Below, one piece after another: positions 1 through 7,740 of a stretch of DNA of 64,000 bases. Made by a program: the position numbers and the translations under genes. This DNA is from Candidatus Howiella intestinavium. Lineage in GTDB: Bacteria > Bacillota > Clostridia > Oscillospirales > Acutalibacteraceae. The DNA lies in NCBI GenBank assembly GCA_904420585.1, contig CAJFVX010000031.1:1-64000 (forward strand). Reading direction: 5' to 3'. Each line of letters begins with the position of its first letter. Within the stretch, counting starts at the first letter, position 1. The notes under the pieces are model-generated. The model was not told where the DNA came from. It saw nothing but the letters and a program-made list of their open reading frames with translations, and did no database searches.

Positions 1-457
1 ATTGCTCCTGCTTGCAGCCCTGGCCAGCTTGTTTGTAGCCGGTACGGTGGTGGTCGGCTTTCCTTACTTGGTGCGGACTGTTCTTGGGCTCTCGGCAGAG
101 CATTACGGAACAGCAGAGAGCGTTATGGGTGTAGCTGCCGTGCTAGGCAGCCTCTTTGTGGGAATTACAGCGCAGAAATTCCGTTTGCGCTGGCTGGCCT
201 TCGTTTTTATTGGACTTGGCCTTAGCCTTATTCCAACAGGAATTGCTTTTCTCTTACCTGTAGGGCCTCTTGGTATTTACATCATACTCCTTGTCATGTT
301 TAGCCTTGGGCAATTTGGATGCAGTCTGTTTTCAACCTATGCAATCTCCGTCATTCAGGCTCGAACTCCCGAACATTTGATAGGAAAGGTCATGTCTTAT
401 ATATATAGAGAGAGAGTTCTTCCCTGTCTTGATGCTATTGTTGCTTTTCATTGCTAA
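1..457 (+). pseudogene. MFS drug/macrolide-type exporter, truncated at both ends
   Basis: The open frame enters from outside the window and ends at 457. It encodes about four hydrophobic segments typical of the C-terminal half of a major facilitator exporter of the macrolide/enterobactin efflux type, with the helix-linking segment RTPEHLIGKVMSYI. In such proteins this segment is normally followed by two more transmembrane helices. Here it runs from about nt 400 into a TA- and GA-rich stretch, a short unrelated tail (RERVLPCLDAIVAFHC) and a stop. The 3' end therefore looks cut off by a rearrangement. Base composition is clearly more AT-rich than the downstream genes, which suggests acquired DNA. 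Assignment to MFS is fairly firm, substrate is unknown, and pseudogene status is inferred because the upstream part is not visible. Confidence 0.7.
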
Positions 458-849
458 CTACCTTCTCCTTCTTTTCTTTAATTTGAATTAAAGTTTGTTA
501 CCTCCACCTTAGAATGATGAGAGAGAGTTTCATCGTTCTAATGGTTAATGTTAGTTTAGCATAATGGGAAAGAAATGTGCAAGTGAGAATTTGGGAGAAA
601 TTTACAATTATCTAGTTGTAGATTGTGGGGAATGGTTCTTTGCACCAACTTTTTAATAGAGCTAACGCTGAAGCCGTTCCAAAACCGGTGCAAAATAAAT
701 GAGCTTGTAAAAACAAGCTCGAAAATGCATCGAATTATGGCTGGAGAGTTGAAGTATGTGAATAAGAATTGGTGCAAGAAACGAAGAAAACCCCCGAGGA
801 ATCGGAGGTTTTCTTCACGCCATTTGGTCTCCAAATTGACGTCTTAAGG
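458..849. other. AT-rich gene-free stretch between MFS remnant and tRNA-Leu
   Basis: No convincing gene is present. The stretch is AT-rich compared with the rest of the window and holds a perfect 8-bp hairpin at 701-720 (GAGCTTGT, loop AAAA, ACAAGCTC). A 9-bp inverted repeat (TTGCACCAA at 640-648, TTGGTGCAA at 769-777) and a third GGTGCAA copy near 688 could be remnants of a mobile element end, but no transposase is visible. The last part contains the tRNA terminator. Confidence 0.5.
783..816 (-). terminator. Intrinsic terminator downstream of tRNA-Leu
   Basis: A 15-bp stem with one mismatch and a 4-base loop: GAAGAAAACCCCCGA at 783-797 pairs with TCGGAGGTTTTCTTC at 802-816. Read on the minus strand it follows the tRNA 3' end by about 34 bases and ends in a T-rich stretch. 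Confidence 0.75.
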
Positions 850-936
850 TGGTGCCGGTGGTGGGACTCGAACCCACACGCCATCGCTGACAACGGATTT
901 TGAGTCCGTCTCGTCTGCCAATTCCAACACACCGGC
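850..936 (-). tRNA. tRNA-Leu (anticodon CAA)
   Basis: The minus strand reads as an 87-base class II tRNA. The acceptor stem GCCGGTG (936-930) pairs with CACCGGC (860-854), followed by discriminator A and an encoded CCA (852-850). The anticodon arm is ACGGA-CTCAAAA-TCCGT, giving anticodon CAA, which decodes UUG. The long variable arm and the GGTTCGAGTCC T-arm are present, as expected for leucine. The 3' end faces the AT-rich scar, a common integration site layout. Confidence 0.95.
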
Positions 937-1040
937 ATAGAATTTTGAACCGTGAACATTATATATCATCCACATCGAAAATACAAGGTTTTTTTTCGGC
1001 TTCCTTGTCACCTTGTATTAGGATTAACAGGAAAAATTTC

Positions 1041-1069
1041 TTGATCCTAGAGATCCCACATGCTATAAT
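1041..1069 (+). promoter_or_regulatory. Sigma-A promoter of the deoR-type gene
   Basis: TTGATC at 1041-1046, a 17-base spacer, and TATAAT at 1064-1069 preceded by TGC (extended -10). Transcription would start near 1076, inside the repeat operator that follows. Confidence 0.8.
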
Positions 1070-1070
1070 A

Positions 1071-1098
1071 AAATCAAATGTGGATTTTTGTGGATTTC
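1071..1098. promoter_or_regulatory. Probable operator of the DeoR-type regulator (copy 1)
   Basis: TGTGGATTT occurs at 1079-1087 and again at 1089-1097, a 10-bp period, just downstream of the -10 box. Read on the minus strand this is AAATCCACAA followed by AAATCCACAT. A related array lies before the next gene (1903-1932). Position over the start site suggests autorepression. DeoR-family proteins commonly bind phased direct repeats, but the link to this regulator is inference. Confidence 0.55.
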
Positions 1099-1124
1099 CA
1101 CGCGATATACAAGGAGGTATTTCC

Positions 1125-1904
1125 ATGTTGACGGAAGAAAGGTACCGGGCGATTCTGGAACAGCTCGGCCGGCAGGAAGCCGTGCGGGTAAACGATCTTT
1201 CGGCGCGCTTCGGCGTGTCCATTGAGACCATCCGGCGGGATCTGAAATATCTGGAGGAGCAGAACCTGCTGCGGCGGATTCACGGCGGCGCCGTGCGCAC
1301 CGGCGCGCCGGCTGAGATGACCGGACGGGAGGAGCGGCGGGCCAGTCATTGGAAGGAAAAGCTGGAGTTGGGAGAAACGGCCTGTCAATTGGTCAAAGAG
1401 GGACAGGTGGTCGCCATGGACGCCAGCACCACCAATCTGGCGGCGGCCATAGCGCTGAAAAAGCAGTTTCGCAGCCTGACGGTCATCACCAACTGCCTCC
1501 CGGTCATCAACGAATTGGCCCAAACGCCCGGCTTTACCCTCCTGATACCCGGCGGCGTCCTCCGCCAGGCCGAGCAGTCCATCGTAGGCTCCCTCGCCGA
1601 AGAAAATATGGATGCCTTCCATGCGGACGTGGGATTTATCAGCATGACCGGCATCTCCCTTTCCGGCGGGCTCACCGACTTTGGCATGGAGGAAATATCC
1701 ATAAAGAAAAAGATTATGAAAAACACCAACCTCAATTACGTACTGGCCGACAGCAGCAAATTCGAACGGGTTTCCATGGTCCGGATCGGCTCCCTGCAGG
1801 ATGTGGACGGCATTGTCACCGACTCCCGGCTTCCCGCGCATATCGAGGAAGCATACCGCCAGAAGGGGGTTCCCATTTATCATCGGCAGCATACCCATAA
1901 ATAA
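1125..1904 (+). CDS. DeoR/GlpR-family transcriptional regulator
   Basis: A 259-residue protein, the usual DeoR length. Residues 1-57 form the N-terminal helix-turn-helix with the family signature (SIETIRRDLKYLEEQNLLRR followed by HGGAV). The rest is the sugar-phosphate-sensing fold, with VAMDASTTN, GGVLRQ and ADSSKFER segments. The start at 1125 follows AAGGAGG by eight bases. Such proteins usually repress sugar catabolic genes until a phosphorylated sugar binds. The only nearby candidate target is the dockerin phosphoesterase that follows, whose upstream region shares the AAATC repeat with this gene's own promoter. The effector cannot be told from sequence. Confidence 0.92.
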   Translation: MLTEERYRAILEQLGRQEAVRVNDLSARFGVSIETIRRDLKYLEEQNLLRRIHGGAVRTGAPAEMTGREERRASHWKEKLELGETACQLVKEGQVVAMDASTTNLAAAIALKKQFRSLTVITNCLPVINELAQTPGFTLLIPGGVLRQAEQSIVGSLAEENMDAFHADVGFISMTGISLSGGLTDFGMEEISIKKKIMKNTNLNYVLADSSKFERVSMVRIGSLQDVDGIVTDSRLPAHIEEAYRQKGVPIYHRQHTHK

Positions 1905-1932
1905 ATCCACAAAAATCAAAATAAATCAACAA
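1903..1932. promoter_or_regulatory. Probable operator (copy 2), upstream of the phosphoesterase gene
   Basis: AAATC is repeated at 1903, 1913 and 1923, exactly 10 bp apart, as AAATCCACAA, AAATCAAAAT and AAATCAACAA. This matches the minus-strand reading of the repeat at 1071-1098. It sits immediately upstream of the -35 box at 1939 and overlaps the end of the regulator gene. Confidence 0.55.
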
Positions 1933-1938
1933 AACTAC

Positions 1939-1967
1939 TTGAATATCCAACCGAACTGTGTTACATT
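1939..1967 (+). promoter_or_regulatory. Promoter of the dockerin phosphoesterase gene
   Basis: TTGAAT at 1939-1944, 17-base spacer, TACATT at 1962-1967. It lies directly after the phased repeat array. Confidence 0.6.
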
Positions 1968-2015
1968 GATAGCAGCAATTCATCCCGTGGAGATGAAACA
2001 CAAGGAGGAAGGATC

Positions 2016-4493
2016 ATGAAGAAAGTTTCTCACAGACTGTCCCGCTGGATTGCGGGGGCCTTGTCCCTGGGCCTTTTATGCGGCATGACGGTGCTTCCGT
2101 CGTCGGCCCAATCGCCTACCCTGACGCTGGACCGGCAGGAATACGTACAGGGGGATGAGATATTGGCTCATTACACGGGTGCCGGCGGCAAGGACTGGAT
2201 CGCCATTTATAAGGCCGGTGAGGAACCCGGCGGCCCTGCGGCTACGGTATACGAGTATACCTCCAAAACCGGCCAGCCGGACGGCACAATGGATTTTAAG
2301 GATCCCGACCGCGGGAATATAAAGGATTTGGTCCCTGGAGAGTATACGGTTTATTTGCTAAAAGACGACGGCTATGAAATCCTTGCCCAGGCATCCTTTA
2401 CCATGAAGGGCAGCGCAAGCCTGACCATCGATAAGAGCAGTTATCCTGTAGGAGAACGGCCGGTGTTCCAGTATACAGGCAGCACCCATGCGGACGGCTG
2501 GCTGGGCGTCTATGCCGCGGACAACAAAACACCCGGCACGGGCAATCCGGCTTTGGTGTGGCAGTATACCCGGTTTTCCGGGCAGCCGGACGGCTCCACC
2601 GAACTGGAGACGCGGGACAGTTCCTCCCCTACGACCATGGCCCAGCTGCCCCCGGGCGAATACTACGCCTATCTTTTTGCCGACGGGGGCTATACCATAA
2701 TGGCCGCCTGTACCTTTACTCTGGAGGCGCGGGACCCGGCATCCTGCTCTGCCCCTTCCGGCGTGCGCTATAACCGCACGGCCGGGCGCCGGGGCTATGC
2801 CGACGGCACGGTGACTATCAACCGGCCCAGAGGCAGCGCCGAAGGCCTGACCGGATACCGGCTGTATTGGGCGGATGAGGAGGGGGTTCTGCCGGATTAC
2901 ACCTATATTCCGGTAGAGGACAACGGAGAGCGCACAATTGTTCATAAGCTGAACGACAACACCATGATCCCCAGCGGTGCCACCCGGCTGTTTGCCTATG
3001 CGGTGTACGACGGGGATACCCAGTCGCCGGAGGCTTCCGTCTGCCGTCTGCCCGCCGGCAGCGCGGCGGAGGCGGAAGAGCCTTTGTACTCTTTCCAGGT
3101 CCTTTCGGATACCCATATCCAGTCCGACCCGAATCATCTGCACAACCGGCACCTGCGCATGGCCCTGACCGATATTCAGCAGACCGATCCGAACAGTATC
3201 GGCATATTCCATGCAGGCGATTTAACCGATAACGGCGAAACCGGACAGTTCCTGCAGTATACCGAGATTGTCAACAGTTTTGACGACCTGCCTTACATTT
3301 ACTGCACCCCCGGCAACCACGACCTGCGAAACGAAACCTACGATGCGGCCATCGACCGGTTCCTGGAGAATACCAACGCTCCCAACGGGTACTATTCCGA
3401 AAAAATCGGGGATGCCACCTTTATTATGCTGGGCTCTCAGGATCTGGACAACTGGGATTTGGATCGCTCGGCCGCCCATTTGAAGGACGACCAAATCCAA
3501 TTTCTGAAGGACGAACTGGCCAAGGCAGCCGACGGCATGCAGCCCATATTTGTTTTCCTGCACCAGCCGCTGTACAATACCGTATCCGGCAGCCTGCCCG
3601 GCCAGAACTGGCACGGGGTAGACCGGGATGCCGAGATACGGGAAATATTCAAGCAGTATCCCCAGGTCATTTTCTTCACCGGCCACACCCACTGGGAACT
3701 GGATGCCAAAAGCGCCATGTACACGGGCAACGGGACGGATGCCAACATGTTTAACGACGCGTCGGTAGGCTATCTCTGGACCGACGAGGACACCGGCAAG
3801 GAAGGCAGCCAGGGCTACTATGTGGAAGTTTACGCCCACAAGGTGCTGGTCAGGGGCCGGGATTTCGTAAACGGAAAGTGGATACCGGCCGCCCAGTTTA
3901 TTGTGGATATAACCCAGAATATCAAGGGGCTCGCCGCCCAGATTTCCCAAGAGGAAGAAGGTCTCATCGCCCGCATGGCGCAGATAGAACCTCTCCTGTC
4001 GGATATCCAATCCCTGCCGGCCGACCGCAGGGCGGAGTATAAAGCGGAAGAGCAGAAGCTGCAAAAGCTGCTGGAACAGGCGAGGGCGCTGGAGGAGCAG
4101 GCAACATCCCTGGCGGAAGATATAGAGGCCCTTCCCTCCCCGGACGCGGTCGGCCCGCAGGACAAAGCGGCTGTAGATGCCGCCTATACAGCCTATGAAG
4201 CCTTGAACAATGAGCAAAAGGCCCTTCTGGGCGCCGATGCCGTCCAAAAGCTTACCACACTGAAAGAGTTGACCGACGATATGGAAGAACCGGCAGTGCT
4301 TATGGGGGATTTGGATAAAGACGGCAGGGTGACCATAACCGATGTAATGGATGCCTGCAGGATTCTGGCCCGGAAATCCGCCGGTTCCCTCCCCCTTGCC
4401 GACGAGCTGGCCCGGGGTGACCTGGATGAAGATGGAGATATTACCATTAAGGATATAATGGGAATCTGCAGGATCCTGGCGCGCCAGTCATGA
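2016..4493 (+). CDS. Secreted calcineurin-like phosphoesterase with dockerin module
   Basis: An 825-residue exported protein; the start follows AAGGAGGAAGG. Residues 1-32 are a signal peptide. Two homologous beta-rich repeats follow (about 33-130 and 135-238, each with PGEY and a DGGY/DDGY turn), then an FN3-like segment to about 350. The metallophosphoesterase domain (about 358-640) shows the metal-binding motifs SDTH (D364, H366), GDL (D402), GNHD (433-436) and GHTH (556-559). A helical stalk covers about 640-760. The C-terminus has two dockerin-type calcium loops, DLDKDGRVTITD (from 765) and DLDEDGDITIKD (from 802), each followed by a helix. Family knowledge suggests a phosphomonoester or phosphodiester substrate outside the cell. 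The dockerin suggests binding to a cohesin on a scaffold, which is not seen in this window. Confidence 0.9.
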   Translation: MKKVSHRLSRWIAGALSLGLLCGMTVLPSSAQSPTLTLDRQEYVQGDEILAHYTGAGGKDWIAIYKAGEEPGGPAATVYEYTSKTGQPDGTMDFKDPDRGNIKDLVPGEYTVYLLKDDGYEILAQASFTMKGSASLTIDKSSYPVGERPVFQYTGSTHADGWLGVYAADNKTPGTGNPALVWQYTRFSGQPDGSTELETRDSSSPTTMAQLPPGEYYAYLFADGGYTIMAACTFTLEARDPASCSAPSGVRYNRTAGRRGYADGTVTINRPRGSAEGLTGYRLYWADEEGVLPDYTYIPVEDNGERTIVHKLNDNTMIPSGATRLFAYAVYDGDTQSPEASVCRLPAGSAAEAEEPLYSFQVLSDTHIQSDPNHLHNRHLRMALTDIQQTDPNSIGIFHAGDLTDNGETGQFLQYTEIVNSFDDLPYIYCTPGNHDLRNETYDAAIDRFLENTNAPNGYYSEKIGDATFIMLGSQDLDNWDLDRSAAHLKDDQIQFLKDELAKAADGMQPIFVFLHQPLYNTVSGSLPGQNWHGVDRDAEIREIFKQYPQVIFFTGHTHWELDAKSAMYTGNGTDANMFNDASVGYLWTDEDTGKEGSQGYYVEVYAHKVLVRGRDFVNGKWIPAAQFIVDITQNIKGLAAQISQEEEGLIARMAQIEPLLSDIQSLPADRRAEYKAEEQKLQKLLEQARALEEQATSLAEDIEALPSPDAVGPQDKAAVDAAYTAYEALNNEQKALLGADAVQKLTTLKELTDDMEEPAVLMGDLDKDGRVTITDVMDACRILARKSAGSLPLADELARGDLDEDGDITIKDIMGICRILARQS

Positions 4494-4500
4494 GGAAAAA

Positions 4501-4526
4501 AACAGCCCTCCGGTTGGAGGGCTGTT
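4501..4526 (+). terminator. Terminator of the phosphoesterase gene
   Basis: A perfect 11-bp stem (AACAGCCCTCC at 4501-4511, GGAGGGCTGTT at 4516-4526) with loop GGTT, starting seven bases after the stop codon. It is flanked by an A run on the left and TTTC on the right, so it could act in both directions. Confidence 0.8.
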
Positions 4527-4527
4527 T

Positions 4528-4845
4528 CAGCTTGTCGACAGAGTCGCCAAGCTGTAGAAGTGGGGCAAGCCCCCTTCTAACATTTCCCCGACAAATCCCG
4601 CCGCCGCGGGATTTGTCGCATGCAGGAACCAACGCATACGCCGCCGGTTCCTGCCATAAAAAGCTTTCATTGGTTTTTTCGGCAGTTTGGTGGGCTGTTT
4701 TTGCAGGAAGCAATGTTTCTCAATACTTTAAACCCGCCATGCCCCTCCATTTCATAAAACCGCGCAAAAAAATAGTATTCTTGGATGCCTTCTATCCCGG
4801 CCCGCCGGCGCCATATAGTAGAAAGTGGGAAGGGAGGCGGCCCAA
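4528..4845. repeat. Cluster of palindromes in a gene-free stretch
   Basis: Several hairpins follow the terminator back to back. CAGCTTG at 4528-4534 pairs with CAAGCTG at 4548-4554. GGGG and CCCC pair near 4562-4574. A perfect 12-bp stem runs 4590-4601 with 4606-4617 (GACAAATCCCGC). A 9-bp stem runs 4622-4630 with 4646-4654 (GCAGGAACC). Nothing recognisable follows from 4655 to 4845 except an AT-richer stretch that probably contains the promoter of the next gene. A dispersed repeat or a structured RNA are both possible. Confidence 0.5.
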
Positions 4846-5451
4846 ATGCCGGAAACCTATTTATCTGCGGAAGAACTGCGGCCCTTAACCGATGATGCGC
4901 GGCTGTGCTACGTCAGCGGCGCCATTATACAGGAGGGGAGGTTGTGCGGCTATATGCTCCGGGAGCCGCCTGCCTTTCCGGACGACAGCGGCTGGCGTTT
5001 CTTTGCCGGCGGGGAGGAAGCCGGAGCGTTACGGGGAAAAAGCAGCGGCTTTTATCCCCTCAATACCCTTTGCAATTACGACCCGGACGTCCTTTCCCTG
5101 CTGGACGCCCCTGTGGGCTCCGCCTATGTCCGCACGGAAAAGGGGATTCTGCCCCTTTCGGCCCTTTCGCGGGAAACCGGGCCGGCCAGCGCTCCTTTCC
5201 CCGGCGGCCAGACTCCTGCCCCGCCGCCCCGGTCTGCGGCATCCAAACATCCAGCCGGCAGCCGGCCTGCTTTCCTTTCCGTCCGGCCGGCGGGGAACAA
5301 AGCACGCCGGACGCGGCCCTCTCCTGCCCTTCAGGTCCGGCCGGCCTGTATCCACCCCCCTGCCCTTCGGGTCTGTTTTACAAAAAACACAATTTTCCGC
5401 CACAAATTTGTAAAAACTCACATGAAAGAAACGGGAGGAAAAAGAAGATAA
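4846..5451 (+). CDS. DUF2185/Imm33-like protein with low-complexity C-terminal tail
   Basis: A 201-residue protein starting at 4846 behind GGGAGGCGG. Residues about 15-105 match the DUF2185 (immunity protein 33) pattern: VSGAII, then SGWRFFAG, FYPLNTLCNYDPDVLSLLDA and PVGSAYVR. Members of this family are small cytosolic proteins, some of them immunity partners of polymorphic toxins, but many are orphans. No toxin gene is visible nearby. The last 90 or so residues are proline-, arginine- and alanine-rich without any domain. They may be a genuine tail or the result of a frameshift that removed the normal stop. No terminator follows; the next 370 bases are leader DNA of the pot operon. Confidence 0.65.
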   Translation: MPETYLSAEELRPLTDDARLCYVSGAIIQEGRLCGYMLREPPAFPDDSGWRFFAGGEEAGALRGKSSGFYPLNTLCNYDPDVLSLLDAPVGSAYVRTEKGILPLSALSRETGPASAPFPGGQTPAPPPRSAASKHPAGSRPAFLSVRPAGNKARRTRPSPALQVRPACIHPPALRVCFTKNTIFRHKFVKTHMKETGGKRR

Positions 5452-5525
5452 ACACAGAAAAAACGAGGGAAATAAAGTTTATGTAAAAACTTTGCCGGAT
5501 TTTTTGAGAAAATACAAAAAATCCC

Positions 5526-5554
5526 TTGACATATGCGGGTTTTGGCACTATAGT
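5526..5554 (+). promoter_or_regulatory. Strong promoter of the potABCD operon
   Basis: TTGACA at 5526-5531, 17-base spacer, TATAGT at 5549-5554, close to the ideal sigma-A promoter. The predicted start near 5561 gives a leader of about 267 bases before potA. Confidence 0.85.
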
Positions 5555-5560
5555 AGATGT

Positions 5561-5827
5561 TGCACGTTTTTGCATCTGTGCCGTTTCTCCCCACCGGGGA
5601 GGCAGCGGCCGAAAAAGCAACGTCCGCCCCGCCAAACCGGGACGGGCGCGCGCGGCTTTCACCGGCTGCGCTGTGGCGGTATCAAGTCTCGCGCCGTAGT
5701 TCCTGTCCCTTAGGGGCAAGAGAATTACGAAAAACCCTTTGCGGAGGGCGCCTGACAGAGATATCGCGGGTGTCGTACGGGGCGTCTGCCCCGGCGAAAC
5801 TTTGTGTCCGCAAAGGGGGATGCTAAA
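5561..5827 (+). promoter_or_regulatory. Structured potA leader that can mask the ribosome site
   Basis: The leader folds by eye into several hairpins. One has CGTAGTTC (5695-5702) against GAATTACG (5722-5729), enclosing TGTCCCT/AGGGGCA. Another is GGGGC (5779-5783) with GCCCC (5788-5792). A perfect 10-bp long-range helix pairs CCCTTTGCGG (5735-5744) with CCGCAAAGGG (5808-5817). The second arm overlaps the potA Shine-Dalgarno AAAGGGGG (5812-5819), so pairing would block translation. I do not recognise a known riboswitch class. Confidence 0.5.
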
Positions 5828-6931
5828 ATGACACAAAAGCAGAATATTATCGACCTGAAAGACATCGTGGTAAAGTTTGACGACGAAACCGTCCTCAAGG
5901 GGATTAATCTCTCCATCAAGGACAAGGAATTCGTCACCCTGCTGGGCCCCTCGGGCTGCGGCAAGACTACCACCCTCCGCATCATCGGCGGCTTTGTGCT
6001 GCCCGACGAGGGGGAGATTTTCTTTGAGGGCAAAAAAATCAATGGTGTTCCGCCTTACAAGAGGCAGGTTAACACCATTTTTCAGCGTTATGCTCTTTTT
6101 CCGCATCTGAACGTATACGAGAACGTGGCCTTCGGCCTGCGGATTAAAAAGCGGCCGGAGAAGGAAATCCGCACAAGGGTGAAGGAGATGCTGGCCCTTG
6201 TGGGTCTGCAGGGCTACGAGCGCCGCAACATCGACGCCCTGTCGGGCGGCCAGCAGCAGCGGGTAGCCATCGCCCGGGCGGTCATCAACCAGCCCAAGGT
6301 CCTTTTGCTGGACGAGCCACTGGCCGCGCTGGATTTAAAGCTGCGCAAGGAGATGCAGGTGGAGCTGAAGAAAATCCAGCAGAGCCTGGGTATCACCTTC
6401 GTCTATGTCACCCATGACCAGGAAGAGGCCCTGACCATGTCGGATACGGTGGTGGTCATGAACCACGGCGTCATCCAGCAGATCGGCACGCCTCAGGATA
6501 TATACAACGAGCCCCAGAACGCCTTTGTGGCCGACTTTATCGGCGAGTCCAACATTGTGGACGGGGTTATGCCCGAAGATCTGCGGGTGCAGTTTTTGGG
6601 CCGGGATTTTGTCTGCGTGGACAAGGGCTTCGCCCCCGATGAGCCGGTAGACGTGGTCATCCGCCCCGAGGATATCAAGGTGGTCCCCCCCGCTGAGGGA
6701 CAGTTCACCGGACAGGTGGATACCGTCACCTTCAAGGGCGTACACTACGAAATGATCGTCAAGGTGGAGGGTAAGGACTGGATGATCCATTCCACCAAGT
6801 GCGAGGAGCCGGGGGCGGTTATCGGCATGCGGGTGGATCCCTTTGACATCCACATCATGCACAAGTCCGACGAGCCCATTTACCGGGACGACGACCCCTC
6901 CACCGTGATTGACGAGGAGGCCGTGCAGTGA
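5828..6931 (+). CDS. potA: Spermidine/putrescine ABC transporter ATP-binding protein
   Basis: A 367-residue ATPase that powers polyamine uptake as part of PotABCD at the inner face of the membrane. It shows Walker [10 protein letters not shown] (about 40-48), the ABC signature LSGGQQQR (about 138-145), Walker B LLLDEP (about 159-164), the switch histidine in THDQEEA, and a C-terminal regulatory OB (TOBE) domain from about 285. The ATG at 5828 follows AAAGGGGGA by seven bases. An in-frame GTG at 5804 lies upstream of that ribosome site and is unlikely. It is the first gene of the operon and overlaps potB by four bases, so it should be translationally coupled. Confidence 0.96.
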   Translation: MTQKQNIIDLKDIVVKFDDETVLKGINLSIKDKEFVTLLGPSGCGKTTTLRIIGGFVLPDEGEIFFEGKKINGVPPYKRQVNTIFQRYALFPHLNVYENVAFGLRIKKRPEKEIRTRVKEMLALVGLQGYERRNIDALSGGQQQRVAIARAVINQPKVLLLDEPLAALDLKLRKEMQVELKKIQQSLGITFVYVTHDQEEALTMSDTVVVMNHGVIQQIGTPQDIYNEPQNAFVADFIGESNIVDGVMPEDLRVQFLGRDFVCVDKGFAPDEPVDVVIRPEDIKVVPPAEGQFTGQVDTVTFKGVHYEMIVKVEGKDWMIHSTKCEEPGAVIGMRVDPFDIHIMHKSDEPIYRDDDPSTVIDEEAVQ

Positions 6932-7740
6932 AAAGCAAGTGGATTGCCGCGCCCTACCTTGTCTGGATGGGGATTTTCATTATCGTCCCCCTGCTCATTG
7001 TGGTGTACTTTGCTTTCACTACAGCCGATGGGGGCTTTACTTTCAACAATATCGCCCAGGTGGGGCAGTACAGCGAAGCCATCTTTAAGTCCATCCTGCT
7101 GGGAATTGTCGCCACCGCCGTCTGCCTGCTGCTGGGGTATCCTTTGGGCTATATCATCGCCCGCTCCACCGTACGCCGGCAGCGCACCATGGTGCTGCTG
7201 ACCATGCTGCCCATGTGGATGAATTTCCTGCTGCGGACCTATGCCTGGATGACCATACTGGAAAACAACGGGCTTATCAACCGGTTTTTAAACGCCATCG
7301 GCCTGGGGAGCCTGCCCCTTATCAACAATTCCGGCGCGGTGGTGCTGGGCATGGTGTACAACTTCCTGCCCTTTATGATCATGCCCATCTACTCGGTCAT
7401 GGCCAAAATCGACCGGCGGGTCATCGAGGCCGCCGAGGATTTGGGCGCCAACCGGCTGCAGGTCTTTAAGAAGGTGCTGCTGCCTTTAAGCTTTCCCGGC
7501 ATCGCCACCGGCATCACCATGGTGTTTGTGCCCGCCGTCAGCACCTTTGTCATCTCCCGTATGCTGGGGGGCGGCGATATGCTCATCGGCGACATCATTG
7601 AAATGCAGTTTGTGGGTTCCACCTATAACCCCTATGTGGGCTCGGCCCTGTCTTTGGTGCTCATGGTTCTGGTCTTTATCTGCATGGCCGTCATGCGCCA
7701 GTTCGGCAGCGATGAGGAAAGCGAGGCGATGATGCCGTGA
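6928..7740 (+). CDS. potB: Spermidine/putrescine ABC transporter permease PotB
   Basis: A 270-residue integral membrane protein with about six hydrophobic helices and the binding-protein-dependent permease EAA loop ([20 protein letters not shown], from about residue 166), the docking site for PotA. It forms the channel with PotC. The start is GTG, overlapping the potA stop as GTGA, which points to coupled translation. Length and order match the potABCD pattern. Confidence 0.95.
   Translation: MKSKWIAAPYLVWMGIFIIVPLLIVVYFAFTTADGGFTFNNIAQVGQYSEAIFKSILLGIVATAVCLLLGYPLGYIIARSTVRRQRTMVLLTMLPMWMNFLLRTYAWMTILENNGLINRFLNAIGLGSLPLINNSGAVVLGMVYNFLPFMIMPIYSVMAKIDRRVIEAAEDLGANRLQVFKKVLLPLSFPGIATGITMVFVPAVSTFVISRMLGGGDMLIGDIIEMQFVGSTYNPYVGSALSLVLMVLVFICMAVMRQFGSDEESEAMMP

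Noticed and set aside
640-777. Inverted repeat TTGCACCAA / TTGGTGCAA as insertion sequence ends
   Set aside because: Only nine bases match, the enclosed 120 bases encode nothing, and no target duplication is evident.
4447-4713. Minus-strand open frame of 88 codons after the phosphoesterase gene
   Set aside because: It overlaps the dockerin coding end and runs through the hairpin cluster; it has no ribosome site and no domain.
5561-5827. Known riboswitch classes (guanidine-I/ykkC, SAM, TPP, purine, c-di-GMP) in the pot leader
   Set aside because: None of their core motifs could be found by eye, so the leader is reported only as an unassigned structure.
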